DNA of 44,440 nt from Chloroflexota bacterium (GTDB lineage: Bacteria > Chloroflexota > Anaerolineae > Promineifilales > Promineifilaceae). The notes under the pieces were generated by a model. That model did not search any database, was not told the origin of the DNA, and saw only the letters and a list, made by a program, of their open reading frames with translations. The number at the start of each line of letters is the position of its first letter. Position 1 is the first letter of the stretch. The DNA is taken from the NCBI GenBank assembly GCA_003696605.1, contig RFGV01000288.1, forward strand, positions 1 through 44,440. Reading direction: 5' to 3'. This document shows positions 8,008 through 16,153 of this stretch, piece by piece. Made by a program: the position numbers and the translations under genes.

Positions 8008-8037
8008 TTGATCCCGTACAAACAAATATCGTATGAT
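8008..8037 (+). promoter_or_regulatory. Promoter of the AIM24-family gene
   Basis: TTGATC (8008-8013), an 18-bp spacer and TATGAT (8032-8037) lie between the upstream terminator and the next gene. The predicted leader is about 52 nt and ends in AAGGAGT. Confidence 0.5.
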
Positions 8038-8096
8038 GTACTAGCCAACCCATTTACCAAACACAAACCTGTACCAGACAAACAAGGAGTAAAGCA

Positions 8097-8882
8097 ATGA
8101 AAAGCCACGAAATAGATTACCAAATATTTGGCGACGACCTGCAATTCGTCGAAATCGAACTCGATCCCCAGGAAACAGTCATCGCCGAAGCCGGCACCAT
8201 GATGTACATGGAAGACGGAATCATCTTCGACACCAAAATGGGAGACGGCTCCAATCCCAGCGAAGGATTCTTGGGAAAACTAGGCAGCGTCGCCAAACGC
8301 GCCATTACCGGCGAATCCATCTTCATGACCCACTTCACCAACAGCGCCCAAAACAAAAAACATGTCGCCTTTGGTGCACCCTATCCCGGCAAAATCATCG
8401 CCATAGACCTGGACGAAGCCAAAGGAGAACTCATCTGTCAAAAAGATTCATTTCTCTGCGCTGCCCTCGGCACACGAATAAGCATCGCCTTCAACAAACG
8501 TTTAGGCGCTGGCCTGTTCGGTGGTGAAGGATTTATCCTGCAACGTCTTCAAGGTGATGGGTACGTATTTATCCACGCTGGCGGCACAATCGTAGAAAAA
8601 CGGCTCAATGGCGAAAAACTGATGGTTGATACAGGCTGCATCGTCGCCTTTGAAAACACAATCACCTACGACATTCAACGAGCCGGAAATCTCAAATCCA
8701 TGCTCTTTGGCGGTGAAGGCCTCTTCCTCGCCACCCTGCAAGGTGTCGGCCGTGTCTGGCTACAATCCCTTCCCTTCTCCCGTCTCGCCGACCGTATCCT
8801 GGAAAATGCCCCCTCAGCAGGCGGCCGTTCCACTGGCGAAGGTTCCATCATTAAAGGCGTCACCGACCTCTTACAAGGTTAA
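8097..8882 (+). CDS. AIM24/TIGR00266-family protein
   Basis: The 261-residue protein has the AIM24/TIGR00266 pattern: an opening [17 protein letters not shown], then [15 protein letters not shown], a glycine-rich centre ([19 protein letters not shown]), and a tail [19 protein letters not shown] with the second GGEG-like repeat. The family forms a two-lobe beta-helix-like fold. Bacterial members have no firmly established biochemical role and are often linked loosely to the membrane. AAGGAGT stands before the ATG. It is a single-gene unit between a terminator and promoter upstream and a shared hairpin downstream. Confidence 0.88.
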   Translation: MKSHEIDYQIFGDDLQFVEIELDPQETVIAEAGTMMYMEDGIIFDTKMGDGSNPSEGFLGKLGSVAKRAITGESIFMTHFTNSAQNKKHVAFGAPYPGKIIAIDLDEAKGELICQKDSFLCAALGTRISIAFNKRLGAGLFGGEGFILQRLQGDGYVFIHAGGTIVEKRLNGEKLMVDTGCIVAFENTITYDIQRAGNLKSMLFGGEGLFLATLQGVGRVWLQSLPFSRLADRILENAPSAGGRSTGEGSIIKGVTDLLQG

Positions 8883-8895
8883 CCCCAAAAACAAA

Positions 8896-8926
8896 ACAGG
8901 GCATCCATGAGGTTTGGATGCCCTGT
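8896..8926 (-). terminator. Terminator between convergent genes
   Basis: ACAGGGCATCC (8896-8906) and GGATGCCCTGT (8916-8926) form a perfect 11-bp stem. Read on the minus strand it is followed by TTTGTTTTT, so it terminates the AAA ATPase gene. It may also work weakly for the AIM24 gene. Confidence 0.85.
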
Positions 8927-8948
8927 TCACTTCCCGAAAAACTCTCAA

Positions 8949-10349
8949 CTAACTGGCAGCCATTGCCACCGAAGGCATACTGGCCTGCGGCAAAACACCC
9001 GTACCATTTGCTGGCGGCTTAACCCACTCCCCAGTATCCCCCTCTACAAAATAACTTGTACAAGCCTCATCTATCAATTCAGGCGTCAATTGGGGTGGAA
9101 TACCCTCATATTCACAAATCGCAATCACTGTCTTCAAAATATCACGCGGATGCACAGACTGCATCACCCGCCCCGTTTGACGATACCACCGCTGCAAAAG
9201 ATGAATAAACGATTTCTTGTCAAACTGTATCCCATAATGCTGACACATCTTGACAAAAATCTGATAAAACAGCTTTTCATCTGGTCCAGAAACTTCCACT
9301 TTCATTTGAATACGTCGCAAAAACGCCCCATCCACCAACTGCATAGGATCCAGATTAGTAGAAAAAACAATCAACTGACGAAACGGCACCTCAACCGTCT
9401 GCCCTGACTGCAAACGCAAAAAATCTATACCACTCTCCAGCGGCACAATCCAACGATTAAGCAACTGTTGGGGACTAATTTGTTGCCGACCAAAGTCATC
9501 AATAAGGAACATCCCCCCATTCGCCTTCATCTGTAAAGGCGCTTCATAAATCTTGGCCACCGGTTCATAACGCAACTCAAGCGCCTCCATAGTCAATTCA
9601 CCACCAACCATTACAGCTGGCCGCTCAAACAACCGCCAACGATTATCTACCTTCAGCTTTTCTGTTTGCCCAGTCCGCTCCAGCATGGCTGTGTGAAAAG
9701 GTATATCCTCTTCTTTAACTGGCACATGAATCAGAGGATCAAAAATCCGAATAATTTGCCCGCCAACAGTTACCGCATCAGGTAGCCAGATTGGCTCATC
9801 CTTGGAAAGCAACTTGGCCACAGCCTCGGCAATCGTTGTTTTACCATTTCCAGGTGGCCCGTAGAGAAACAAGGATGTGCCAGCATTAACAGCTGGACCA
9901 ATTCGACGATGAAAGTTTGGTGGTAAAATAAGATGACTTAGTGCTTTTTGCACCTGGTCAGGCGTAATACGCCGCCTCTGTTTTGTCTGTGCCAAAATTG
10001 CTCTATTGTACTCTTCAATTGGAACCGGAACACGGCCAACATACTGACTTCGTTCCATGGCGTCGCGAGCACGCTTCACGCCGGCTTCTGTCAGTGTATA
10101 AGTGAAACTAAGACTTCCCAATGAACCAGCGCGAGTAATTTCTACCAGATGCTCTTGCTTCCATCGCCCCATTACTTCGTCAATAACACGAGCATGAATG
10201 CCCAAAACTGTTGAAAGCCTGGCCACATTGGCTTCACCCTCATTGAACAAAAGGCGAAAGACAATATCTTGCAATAACCCAATGGGAATGCCTAAATCTT
10301 CAGCTTTCAGGACAGGTTTCAAGAGTGCTTGTAATTCGGCAGATTCCAT
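8949..10349 (-). CDS. AAA ATPase with N-terminal winged-helix-like region
   Basis: In this 466-residue protein, residues 1-100 look like a winged-helix or HTH region (LARL-type helix ANVARLSTVLGIHARVIDEVM, then a wing FTYTLTEAG). The AAA domain has Walker A GPPGNGKTT at 164-172 and Walker B FLIDDFGR near 290. There is an arginine-finger-like region FLRRIQMKVEV and a C-terminal helical lid (HPRDILKTVIAICEYEG). The substrate is unknown. Similar stand-alone ATPases occur in Chloroflexota, but I do not know a role. GAGGTGA precedes the ATG. It forms a single-gene transcript ending at the 11-bp hairpin. No exact copy of the iterated palindrome lies in the gene. Confidence 0.78.
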   Translation of the reverse strand: MESAELQALLKPVLKAEDLGIPIGLLQDIVFRLLFNEGEANVARLSTVLGIHARVIDEVMGRWKQEHLVEITRAGSLGSLSFTYTLTEAGVKRARDAMERSQYVGRVPVPIEEYNRAILAQTKQRRRITPDQVQKALSHLILPPNFHRRIGPAVNAGTSLFLYGPPGNGKTTIAEAVAKLLSKDEPIWLPDAVTVGGQIIRIFDPLIHVPVKEEDIPFHTAMLERTGQTEKLKVDNRWRLFERPAVMVGGELTMEALELRYEPVAKIYEAPLQMKANGGMFLIDDFGRQQISPQQLLNRWIVPLESGIDFLRLQSGQTVEVPFRQLIVFSTNLDPMQLVDGAFLRRIQMKVEVSGPDEKLFYQIFVKMCQHYGIQFDKKSFIHLLQRWYRQTGRVMQSVHPRDILKTVIAICEYEGIPPQLTPELIDEACTSYFVEGDTGEWVKPPANGTGVLPQASMPSVAMAAS

Positions 10350-10495
10350 AAATGCTCACCTCTGTGCCAATACGTGTGTAGCGATGTTGACTATGATGTT
10401 GGCGGAAGTAAAAGTGAAACTGCTCTCCTGCTTCCATTTTTGTAGTATAGAGGCTAACCATTAAAGACAATATAGGAAGATCGGGGGAAAATAAA

Positions 10496-10520
10496 AAGAC
10501 GCCATGCTGAATGGCGTCTT
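10496..10520 (-). terminator. Terminator of gyrA
   Basis: AAGACGCCAT (10496-10505) pairs with ATGGCGTCTT (10511-10520) around a 5-nt loop. On the minus strand the stem runs into TTTTTATTTT. It lies 28 nt after the gyrA stop. Confidence 0.88.
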
Positions 10521-10547
10521 GCTCGATTACAGAAAAGGATGGGAAAA

Positions 10548-13067
10548 TCAGGCAGAAGGGGGGGGAACTGTACCATTCGTACCGTTCGTATCGTTTTCGT
10601 CATTCTCATTATTTTGCTTAATCAGACGGCTTTCACGAATGACTGCAACGGATGCGACTGTGTCATCTTCTCGCAAATCCATAACCCGAACACCACGTGT
10701 TACTCGCCCTTGTCGAGAAATTGTTTCTACCGATGTGCGGAGGATAATACCATTGGCTGAAATACATGTTACCTCATCTCCGTCTTGCACAACACGGGCA
10801 CTCACAATCTTGCCTGTACGCTCTGGGGAAAGCACCATTGCTCGCACACCCTGACCATACCGATTTTGTCGTCGATATTCTGCCAGGGGGGTTCGTTTGC
10901 CGTAACCATATTCTGTGATGATTAGCAAATCGGCATCTGGTATTACGACATCAGCACCAGCGATACGATCCCATTGGTCCAGACGCATTGCGTTTACTCC
11001 AGCGGCCGTACGGCCCATTGGGCGCACATCTTCTTCGCTAAAGCGAATTCCTTTGCCTTGTTCGCTGACTAGAATTAAGTCTTGTTTTCCTTGCGTCAGT
11101 TTTACCCATCCCAGCCGGTCGTCTTCGTCTAATGTAATTGCGATTAGGCCGGTAGAGCGCACATTTTCAAAGGCGCTTAATGAGACTCGTTTGATGCGTC
11201 CTTTGCAGGTGATCATGGTGAGGTATTCGGCTTCGGCAAAATCGCGGACTGGCACAGCGGCCGTTACTTTTTCGTCTGGCATTAGTGGTAATACGTTCAT
11301 TAGTGAAGTCCCGCGCGCAGTCCGGTCTAGCTCTGGAATCTGATATGCCTTTTCTGAGTAGACCTTTCCTCGATCGGTGAAGAAGAGGATTGTGTTTAAC
11401 GAGCCGGCAGCAATCAGGTGTTCGAGTTCATCTTCTTCGCGGGTGCTCATGCCAATTAAGCCTTTGCCGCCTCGTCGTTGTCGCCGGTATGCAGTTACCG
11501 GTGTTCGTTTGATATAGCCTCGCTGGGTAATGGAAATGAGTACCGCTTCATCTTTAATCAGGTCTTCCATGTTGAAGTCGGCATCTAGCCCGAAAGCAAT
11601 TTGGGTGCGGCGTTCATCTCCATATTTTTCTTTTAATTCCAGCAAGTCTTCTCGAATAAGCCCCAGTATTTTACGCCGATCTGCCAGCAAGCCTTGGAGG
11701 TATTCGATTTGTGCGGTTACTTCTTTGTGTTCGTCTTCAATTTTCTGCCGCTCTAATGCAGCCAGACGTCGTAATTGCATGTCCAGAATCGCTGTGGCTT
11801 GAGCTTCTGTCAGATTGAATCGCTCGACTAGTTGTGTGCGGGCTGTATCGGCATCGGGGGATTGGCGAATAGTTTGTATGACTGCGTCTAGATGACCTAA
11901 TGCTATCAGCAATCCTTCCAGGATATGCTGGCGCTGTAATGCTTTGTCTAGTTCAAATTGGGTGCGCCGGGTAATGACGTTGACTCGGTGATCGATGTAA
12001 ATTTGCAGGGCACGTTTGAGGGAAAGCAGCCGTGGTTCTTTGTCGACGAGTGCCAGCATTTGCACGCCAAATGTGGTTTGAAGGGCGGTGTGTTTGTAGA
12101 GTTGGTTTAGTACTTTTTGTGGTTGTGTGCCACGCTTTAGTTCTACTATTACGGAAATGCCACGCCGGTCGGAGGCATCACGCAGGTCAGAGATATCTGG
12201 AATGACGCCTTTGTTAACTAATTCGGCAATGCGTTCGATGAGCATGGCTTTGTTTACCTGGAAAGGCAATTCGGTGATGTTGATACGTTGGCGGCCAGGT
12301 CGTCCGGGGATTTCTTCGATGGTGGCGACACCACGAACGATAATGCGCCCGCGTCCGGTGGCGTAGGCGTTGCGAATTCCTTCGTTGCCGACGATGATGC
12401 CACCGGTGGGGAAGTCTGGTCCTTTGACGAATTGCATGAGTTCGTCCAGGGTGACGTCATCTAGTTGGTCTTGTCGGTCTATGAGGTAAATGATGGCATC
12501 ACATAGTTCGGTGAGGTTGTGTGGGGGGATGTTGGTGGCCATGCCGACGGCGATACCGGATGAGCCGTTGAGAAGCAGGTTGGGTAAGCGAGCTGGGAGG
12601 AGTTCTGGTTCTTGTAAGCTGTCATCAAAGTTGGGGACGAAATCAACGGTGTTTTTGTCTATGTCTTCGAGGAGTTCGTGGGCGATGCGGGCGAGGCGGG
12701 CTTCGGTGTATCTCATGGCGGCGGGGCTGTCTCCGTCAACGCTGCCGAAGTTTCCTTGTCCATCAACGAGGGGGTAGCGCATGGAGAATTCTTGTGCCAT
12801 GCGTACCATGGCGTCGTATACTGAGGCGTCGCCATGTGGGTGATATTTACCGAGTACTTCGCCTACAATGCGGGCGCTTTTGCGATGGGGGGCGTTGGCT
12901 CGGATGCCCATGTCCCACATGGCGTATAGGATGCGACGGTGTACGGGTTTGAGGCCGTCACGGGCGTCGGGAAGGGCGCGGGCGACTATGACGCTCATGG
13001 CGTAGTCGAGGTAGGATTCGCGCATTTCTTTGTTGATGTCAATGGTGCTTACAGTACCGATTTCCAA
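10548..13067 (-). CDS. gyrA: DNA gyrase subunit A
   Basis: The 839 residues cover the complete GyrA: the winged-helix/tower region with catalytic Tyr120 in [10 protein letters not shown], the QRDR segment [12 protein letters not shown] (77-86), and a six-bladed C-terminal domain opened by the GyrA box QRRGGKG at about 530. The GyrA box separates it from ParC. The start is a TTG at 13065-13067, supported by GGAGG seven nt upstream. The QRDR carries Ala81 at the position of E. coli Ser83 and keeps the Asp (D85). The short tail [19 protein letters not shown] is Asn-rich. GyrB is not in the window. The leader contains a terminator-like hairpin. Confidence 0.97.
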   Translation of the reverse strand: MEIGTVSTIDINKEMRESYLDYAMSVIVARALPDARDGLKPVHRRILYAMWDMGIRANAPHRKSARIVGEVLGKYHPHGDASVYDAMVRMAQEFSMRYPLVDGQGNFGSVDGDSPAAMRYTEARLARIAHELLEDIDKNTVDFVPNFDDSLQEPELLPARLPNLLLNGSSGIAVGMATNIPPHNLTELCDAIIYLIDRQDQLDDVTLDELMQFVKGPDFPTGGIIVGNEGIRNAYATGRGRIIVRGVATIEEIPGRPGRQRINITELPFQVNKAMLIERIAELVNKGVIPDISDLRDASDRRGISVIVELKRGTQPQKVLNQLYKHTALQTTFGVQMLALVDKEPRLLSLKRALQIYIDHRVNVITRRTQFELDKALQRQHILEGLLIALGHLDAVIQTIRQSPDADTARTQLVERFNLTEAQATAILDMQLRRLAALERQKIEDEHKEVTAQIEYLQGLLADRRKILGLIREDLLELKEKYGDERRTQIAFGLDADFNMEDLIKDEAVLISITQRGYIKRTPVTAYRRQRRGGKGLIGMSTREEDELEHLIAAGSLNTILFFTDRGKVYSEKAYQIPELDRTARGTSLMNVLPLMPDEKVTAAVPVRDFAEAEYLTMITCKGRIKRVSLSAFENVRSTGLIAITLDEDDRLGWVKLTQGKQDLILVSEQGKGIRFSEEDVRPMGRTAAGVNAMRLDQWDRIAGADVVIPDADLLIITEYGYGKRTPLAEYRRQNRYGQGVRAMVLSPERTGKIVSARVVQDGDEVTCISANGIILRTSVETISRQGRVTRGVRVMDLREDDTVASVAVIRESRLIKQNNENDENDTNGTNGTVPPPSA

Positions 13068-13114
13068 AGTGTTACCTCCAGTATGTTAGTGGAAGGGTTG
13101 GCTTTTTATGGGCG

Positions 13115-13143
13115 AAAAAAAGGCCACCACGAGGATGGGTGGC
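13115..13143 (-). terminator. Terminator-like hairpin in the gap upstream of gyrA
   Basis: On the minus strand GCCACC (13138-13143) pairs with GGTGGC (13123-13128), followed by C and seven T (13115-13122). It can end the ygfZ transcript. If gyrA starts at the -10 at 13251-13256, the same hairpin lies inside the gyrA leader and could attenuate it. Confidence 0.65.
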
Positions 13144-13250
13144 GTGTTGTTTTCAGGGAGCTTGCCTTGTTGAGTGCTGGTTTGGCGTTGTTGGGTGGGA
13201 TGTTTTCATGGGTATAAATACCGTTAAGATTGTGTTTGAAATATGTGTTT

Positions 13251-13279
13251 ATTATATCGTATTTTGGGTGGTTTATCGA
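13251..13279 (-). promoter_or_regulatory. Candidate gyrA promoter
   Basis: On the minus strand a perfect TATAAT (plus-strand ATTATA, 13251-13256) stands about 185 nt before the gyrA start. No good -35 is seen at 16-18 bp. The leader would include the hairpin at 13123-13143. Confidence 0.35.
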
Positions 13280-13307
13280 GTTTTGCCAGGGAGGGGAATG
13301 GAAGATA

Positions 13308-13342
13308 TTGGGGTTGTTGGGATTGGGGTTGTTGGGATTGGG
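13308..13342 (+). repeat. Tandem 15-nt G/T repeat with G-quadruplex pattern
   Basis: TTGGGGTTGTTGGGA occurs twice in tandem (13308-13322, 13323-13337), followed by TTGGG. This gives five G-runs of three or four with loops of 3-5 nt, a textbook intramolecular G-quadruplex pattern on the plus strand. It lies directly after the ygfZ stop codon and upstream of the gyrA promoter region. Confidence 0.7.
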
Positions 13343-14326
13343 TTAGTTTTTTGGTTGTGGTGTGGGTTGGTGGAGGGTGAGGGGGGTTTGGTTGGCGGTG
13401 AGGGTGGTGTTGGGTGTGTTGAGAACGGCCGTTTTTATATATCCTAACGCGACCCATCCTGCGGGGCCTGTGGCGGCAGAAGTGATAATTCCGGCTGTTT
13501 TCCCATTGGCCAGGATTGTGTCTCCGGTGGTTACTGGGCCAGACGGCCGTAATTGCACCAGTTTTTTGGCAATACGCCCCCGGCTTTCCATTCGGGCAAT
13601 GACTTCCTGGCCAATGTAACAACCTTTATGGAAGGAAACATCTGCCCACAGGTTTGCCTCCAGGGGGATGTAATCTGATGTGATTTCGCGGCCAAAACGG
13701 GGAAGTCCACTTTCGATACGCAGGTATTCAAAAGCTGGTTCGTCTATTTCCACCAGGCCAGTGTGTTGTAGTTGTTGGCGGATTTTTTCCTGGTGTGTGT
13801 GGGCACACATGATGAAGTAACCGTCGCCAGCGACGGGATCGGTACGATGTAGCCAGACGGGTATATTGTCGAGTTGGGTTTCGCGCCAATGGTGTAGAGG
13901 CAAATCTGTTTCAGGGAAGCCAGCCTGATGGAGTAAGGATTGAGCCTGAGGGCCATATACACCAAAAACGGCCGTTTCTGGTGTGAGGTTTTCTATATGA
14001 AAATCATCATTAAAGAATACGTATCCCATTAAATAACGGGCTATGTTATCTGCGTTATCTTCACCAGTTATTGCATAGACGGCTGTTGAAGCCACGTACA
14101 AAATCAACCGGTCAATCATACGGCCGATATCTGTTGTGAGAATTGTGGCTGCCCCTTCGCCTGATTTCAGTTGATTGACAGCTTGAGTGGACATACGATG
14201 AATCAGATCGAGACGTGTTTCACCAGTAAATTTCAAAAGCCCCAGGTTGGAGCGATTGACGAAAACGGCCGAATTATGTGCGGCCTCGTAATATTTCATA
14301 TCAATCTGATTCTGATTGGTTGTCAT
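13343..14326 (-). CDS. ygfZ: YgfZ/GcvT-like folate-binding protein
   Basis: The 327-residue protein has the GcvT-like fold and the YgfZ signature KGCYIGQEVIARMESRG at about 234-250, with the conserved Cys. Family knowledge: YgfZ uses folate to support Fe-S cluster enzymes such as MiaB. The start ATG at 14324-14326 has a good CAGGAGA site and overlaps the previous gene by 26 nt; an internal Met at 14299 is less likely. The C-terminus is Asn/Thr/Pro-rich and lies in strongly G/T-skewed DNA on the plus strand. It is probably co-transcribed with the DinB-like gene. Confidence 0.88.
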   Translation of the reverse strand: MTTNQNQIDMKYYEAAHNSAVFVNRSNLGLLKFTGETRLDLIHRMSTQAVNQLKSGEGAATILTTDIGRMIDRLILYVASTAVYAITGEDNADNIARYLMGYVFFNDDFHIENLTPETAVFGVYGPQAQSLLHQAGFPETDLPLHHWRETQLDNIPVWLHRTDPVAGDGYFIMCAHTHQEKIRQQLQHTGLVEIDEPAFEYLRIESGLPRFGREITSDYIPLEANLWADVSFHKGCYIGQEVIARMESRGRIAKKLVQLRPSGPVTTGDTILANGKTAGIITSAATGPAGWVALGYIKTAVLNTPNTTLTANQTPLTLHQPTPQPKN

Positions 14327-14882
14327 TTTCTTTCTCCTGTACAGAAACGGCCGTTAATGGAATCATCCCCTCCGCCCGTGCCGCTTCTTCTGCTAACCAG
14401 CGCTCTGCAAACGCAGACAAAGCCGGAATAAACTGGGCTTCATGCTCAACCGTCATTGCCAGCACAACTTCAGCCAGAGAACGGCCGTTTAGCCACTTAA
14501 ACCGCTTCGGATTGGACAAATCACGCTCCGAAAACAATTCCAGCCATTCCTCCAACTGCAGCCGCACCCGTTGAAAATCATCAAAAATCCGGTCCAGATC
14601 ACGATGCCCCCCCTCCGCTATAAATGTCACATTCAACTCATCCGGCTCAGCCAAAAGCTGTAACAACCGCTCCGGCTTCTTGCCCTGATCAAGCCGCATC
14701 AATCCAGTAACCAATTCCGCTTCCCAAGCCGTCAGCAATGCCAACAACTCTGCTACGGACAAACCATTCACAGCATTAGCCACCACCAACGCCTCATCCG
14801 GTAACGGCTCCAGAACTAACAACAGCTGCTCCCGCACCTGATCCAATTTCTCCAGCAACGCTTCTAATGTACTTTGTGCCAT
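14301..14882 (-). CDS. DinB/DfsB-like four-helix protein
   Basis: With the ATG at 14880-14882 the product has 193 residues. It reads MAQSTLEALLEKLDQVREQLL, then LSVAELLALLTAWEAELVTGL, and later SLAEVVLAMTVEHEAQFIPAL. This is the helical pattern of the DinB-like/ClbS-DfsB superfamily, where a His near HEAQ often binds metal. The substrate is unknown; the family includes thiol transferases and self-resistance hydrolases. A GTG start at 14924 would add 14 residues and cannot be excluded, as neither start has a strong ribosome site. The tail VQEKENDNQSESD is acidic and overlaps ygfZ. Confidence 0.7.
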   Translation of the reverse strand: MAQSTLEALLEKLDQVREQLLLVLEPLPDEALVVANAVNGLSVAELLALLTAWEAELVTGLMRLDQGKKPERLLQLLAEPDELNVTFIAEGGHRDLDRIFDDFQRVRLQLEEWLELFSERDLSNPKRFKWLNGRSLAEVVLAMTVEHEAQFIPALSAFAERWLAEEAARAEGMIPLTAVSVQEKENDNQSESD

Positions 14883-15261
14883 ACCACTCAATCCATATTC
14901 AAATTCACCCCATTGTAGCACCACACTTCCCGCCAGTCATATTTATCCCGACTAAAAAGGTGACTTTTATCATATGAAAAAGATCAATTTAACACCCCAT
15001 CACTTCATTGTATCTACCTTATACTATTCTGGCGTCAAATCATTCAAAACTATGGTACACTGTATGCAGGGCAATCGTGAAACGGCCGTTAATCATCCAA
15101 TTCTCTCGCACCTGCAAAACAACAACACACAAAACGGTTAAGAAAATCTTTAATAAAACCATTAACAAATTCAACCTGTTTTCAAATCAGATATACTCTG
15201 ATCGAATACAATCAAACAACCATTAGGCAAATCATGCCAGATACACAAACTGGAGAAAACC
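14883..15261. promoter_or_regulatory. 379-bp divergent intergenic region with ccm-operon promoter
   Basis: This AT-rich gap lies between the divergent DinB-like and DUF2007-like genes. On the plus strand TTCAAC (15170-15175), a 16-bp spacer and TATACT (15192-15197) make a fair promoter about 58 nt before the next ATG. The inverted repeat ATCAGA-TATAC-TCTGAT (15186-15202) covers its -10 and could be an operator. One copy of the ACGGCCGT palindrome (15082-15089) lies here outside any gene. No RNA gene is recognised. Confidence 0.5.
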
Positions 15262-15597
15262 ATGAACGAGGCAGCTGCTCAACCCTTTTCCTGGTCAGAC
15301 AAAGAGAATGAAACCACACCAGGCCAAAACGAAGAAATAAAATGGGAAATTGTTGCCCGCATGCCTGGACTCACACCAGCTCTAATTTTGGCTGGCCGAC
15401 TACACGCCGAAGGTATCCCCGCACGCGCCTGGCAAGAAGGTGCTGGTCAGGCACTGGGACTAACTGTTGGCCTACTGGGCACAGGGTATGTGGCCGTACC
15501 TGAACAGTTTGTGGAACAAGCCAGAGAAATACTGGCCGATGAACAAGAATTACCTGATGACAATGAACTGGATTGGGACGATTGGGAGGAAGAATAA
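15262..15597 (+). CDS. DUF2007-like small protein leading the ccm operon
   Basis: This is a 111-residue protein. The core (30-95) WEIVARMPGLTPALILAGRLHAEGIPARAW... GYVAVPEQFVEQAREIL has the alpha/beta swap-domain pattern of DUF2007 (putative signal-transducing proteins). The tail is very acidic (DDNELDWDDWEEE). GGAG precedes the ATG. It lies 67 nt before ccmE and is likely the first gene of the cytochrome c maturation operon. Its role there is unknown. Confidence 0.7.
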   Translation: MNEAAAQPFSWSDKENETTPGQNEEIKWEIVARMPGLTPALILAGRLHAEGIPARAWQEGAGQALGLTVGLLGTGYVAVPEQFVEQAREILADEQELPDDNELDWDDWEEE

Positions 15598-15664
15598 TTC
15601 AATACCCCACCCCACAAACAAGATTATTCGAAAACAGGCAAAATTGCTTAAGGAGTAAACTCAA

Positions 15665-16153
15665 ATGGCTGGAACATCATGGACAAACGACGGAGAAATT
15701 TTACTGGAACAACCAACCACCAACCGCACCAAATTTATCGTAGGTGGTGTTCTGCTTTTAGCTGCAATTGTTTACCTGGTTGTCAATGCGATGAGTGGCA
15801 ACACACAACTGTACAAAACAGTAAATGAATTTTACGCCGAAAAAGACCGCCTGGTTGGCCGTGATCTACGCGTTGCTGGCTGGGTGATAGGAGATTCAAT
15901 TCAATACACTCAAATTGATGACCAAAATTCTATCCTGGAATTTGATATTGTGGATGATCTGCAAAATCCAGGCCAACGCTTACACATTGTCGCCTACAAC
16001 GAGCCTAAACCAGACCTCTTGCAACATCAGGCACAAGCATTGGTAGAAGGCCGGGCTGATGAAAACGGTGTGTTTGTAGCAAATGAAGGCGGGTTGATGC
16101 TGAAATGCCCAACCCGATATGAGGAACTGGAAGCCCCCACAGCGAGTAATTAA
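15665..16153 (+). CDS. ccmE: Cytochrome c maturation haem chaperone CcmE, CxxxY type
   Basis: The 162-residue protein has an N-terminal membrane anchor (about 23-42) and an extracytoplasmic OB-fold (about 48-145: LYKTVNEFYAEKDRLVGRDLRVAGWV, ILEFDIVDD, LHIVAYNEPKPDLL, VEGRADENGVFVA). It holds haem for delivery to apocytochrome c via CcmF. The usual covalent haem-binding His (HxxxY) is replaced by Cys148 in C-P-T-R-Y152, the CxxxY variant known from archaea and Desulfovibrio. AAGGAGT precedes the ATG. The stop is directly followed by the ccmF ATG. The DNA gives the residues clearly. Confidence 0.93.
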   Translation: MAGTSWTNDGEILLEQPTTNRTKFIVGGVLLLAAIVYLVVNAMSGNTQLYKTVNEFYAEKDRLVGRDLRVAGWVIGDSIQYTQIDDQNSILEFDIVDDLQNPGQRLHIVAYNEPKPDLLQHQAQALVEGRADENGVFVANEGGLMLKCPTRYEELEAPTASN

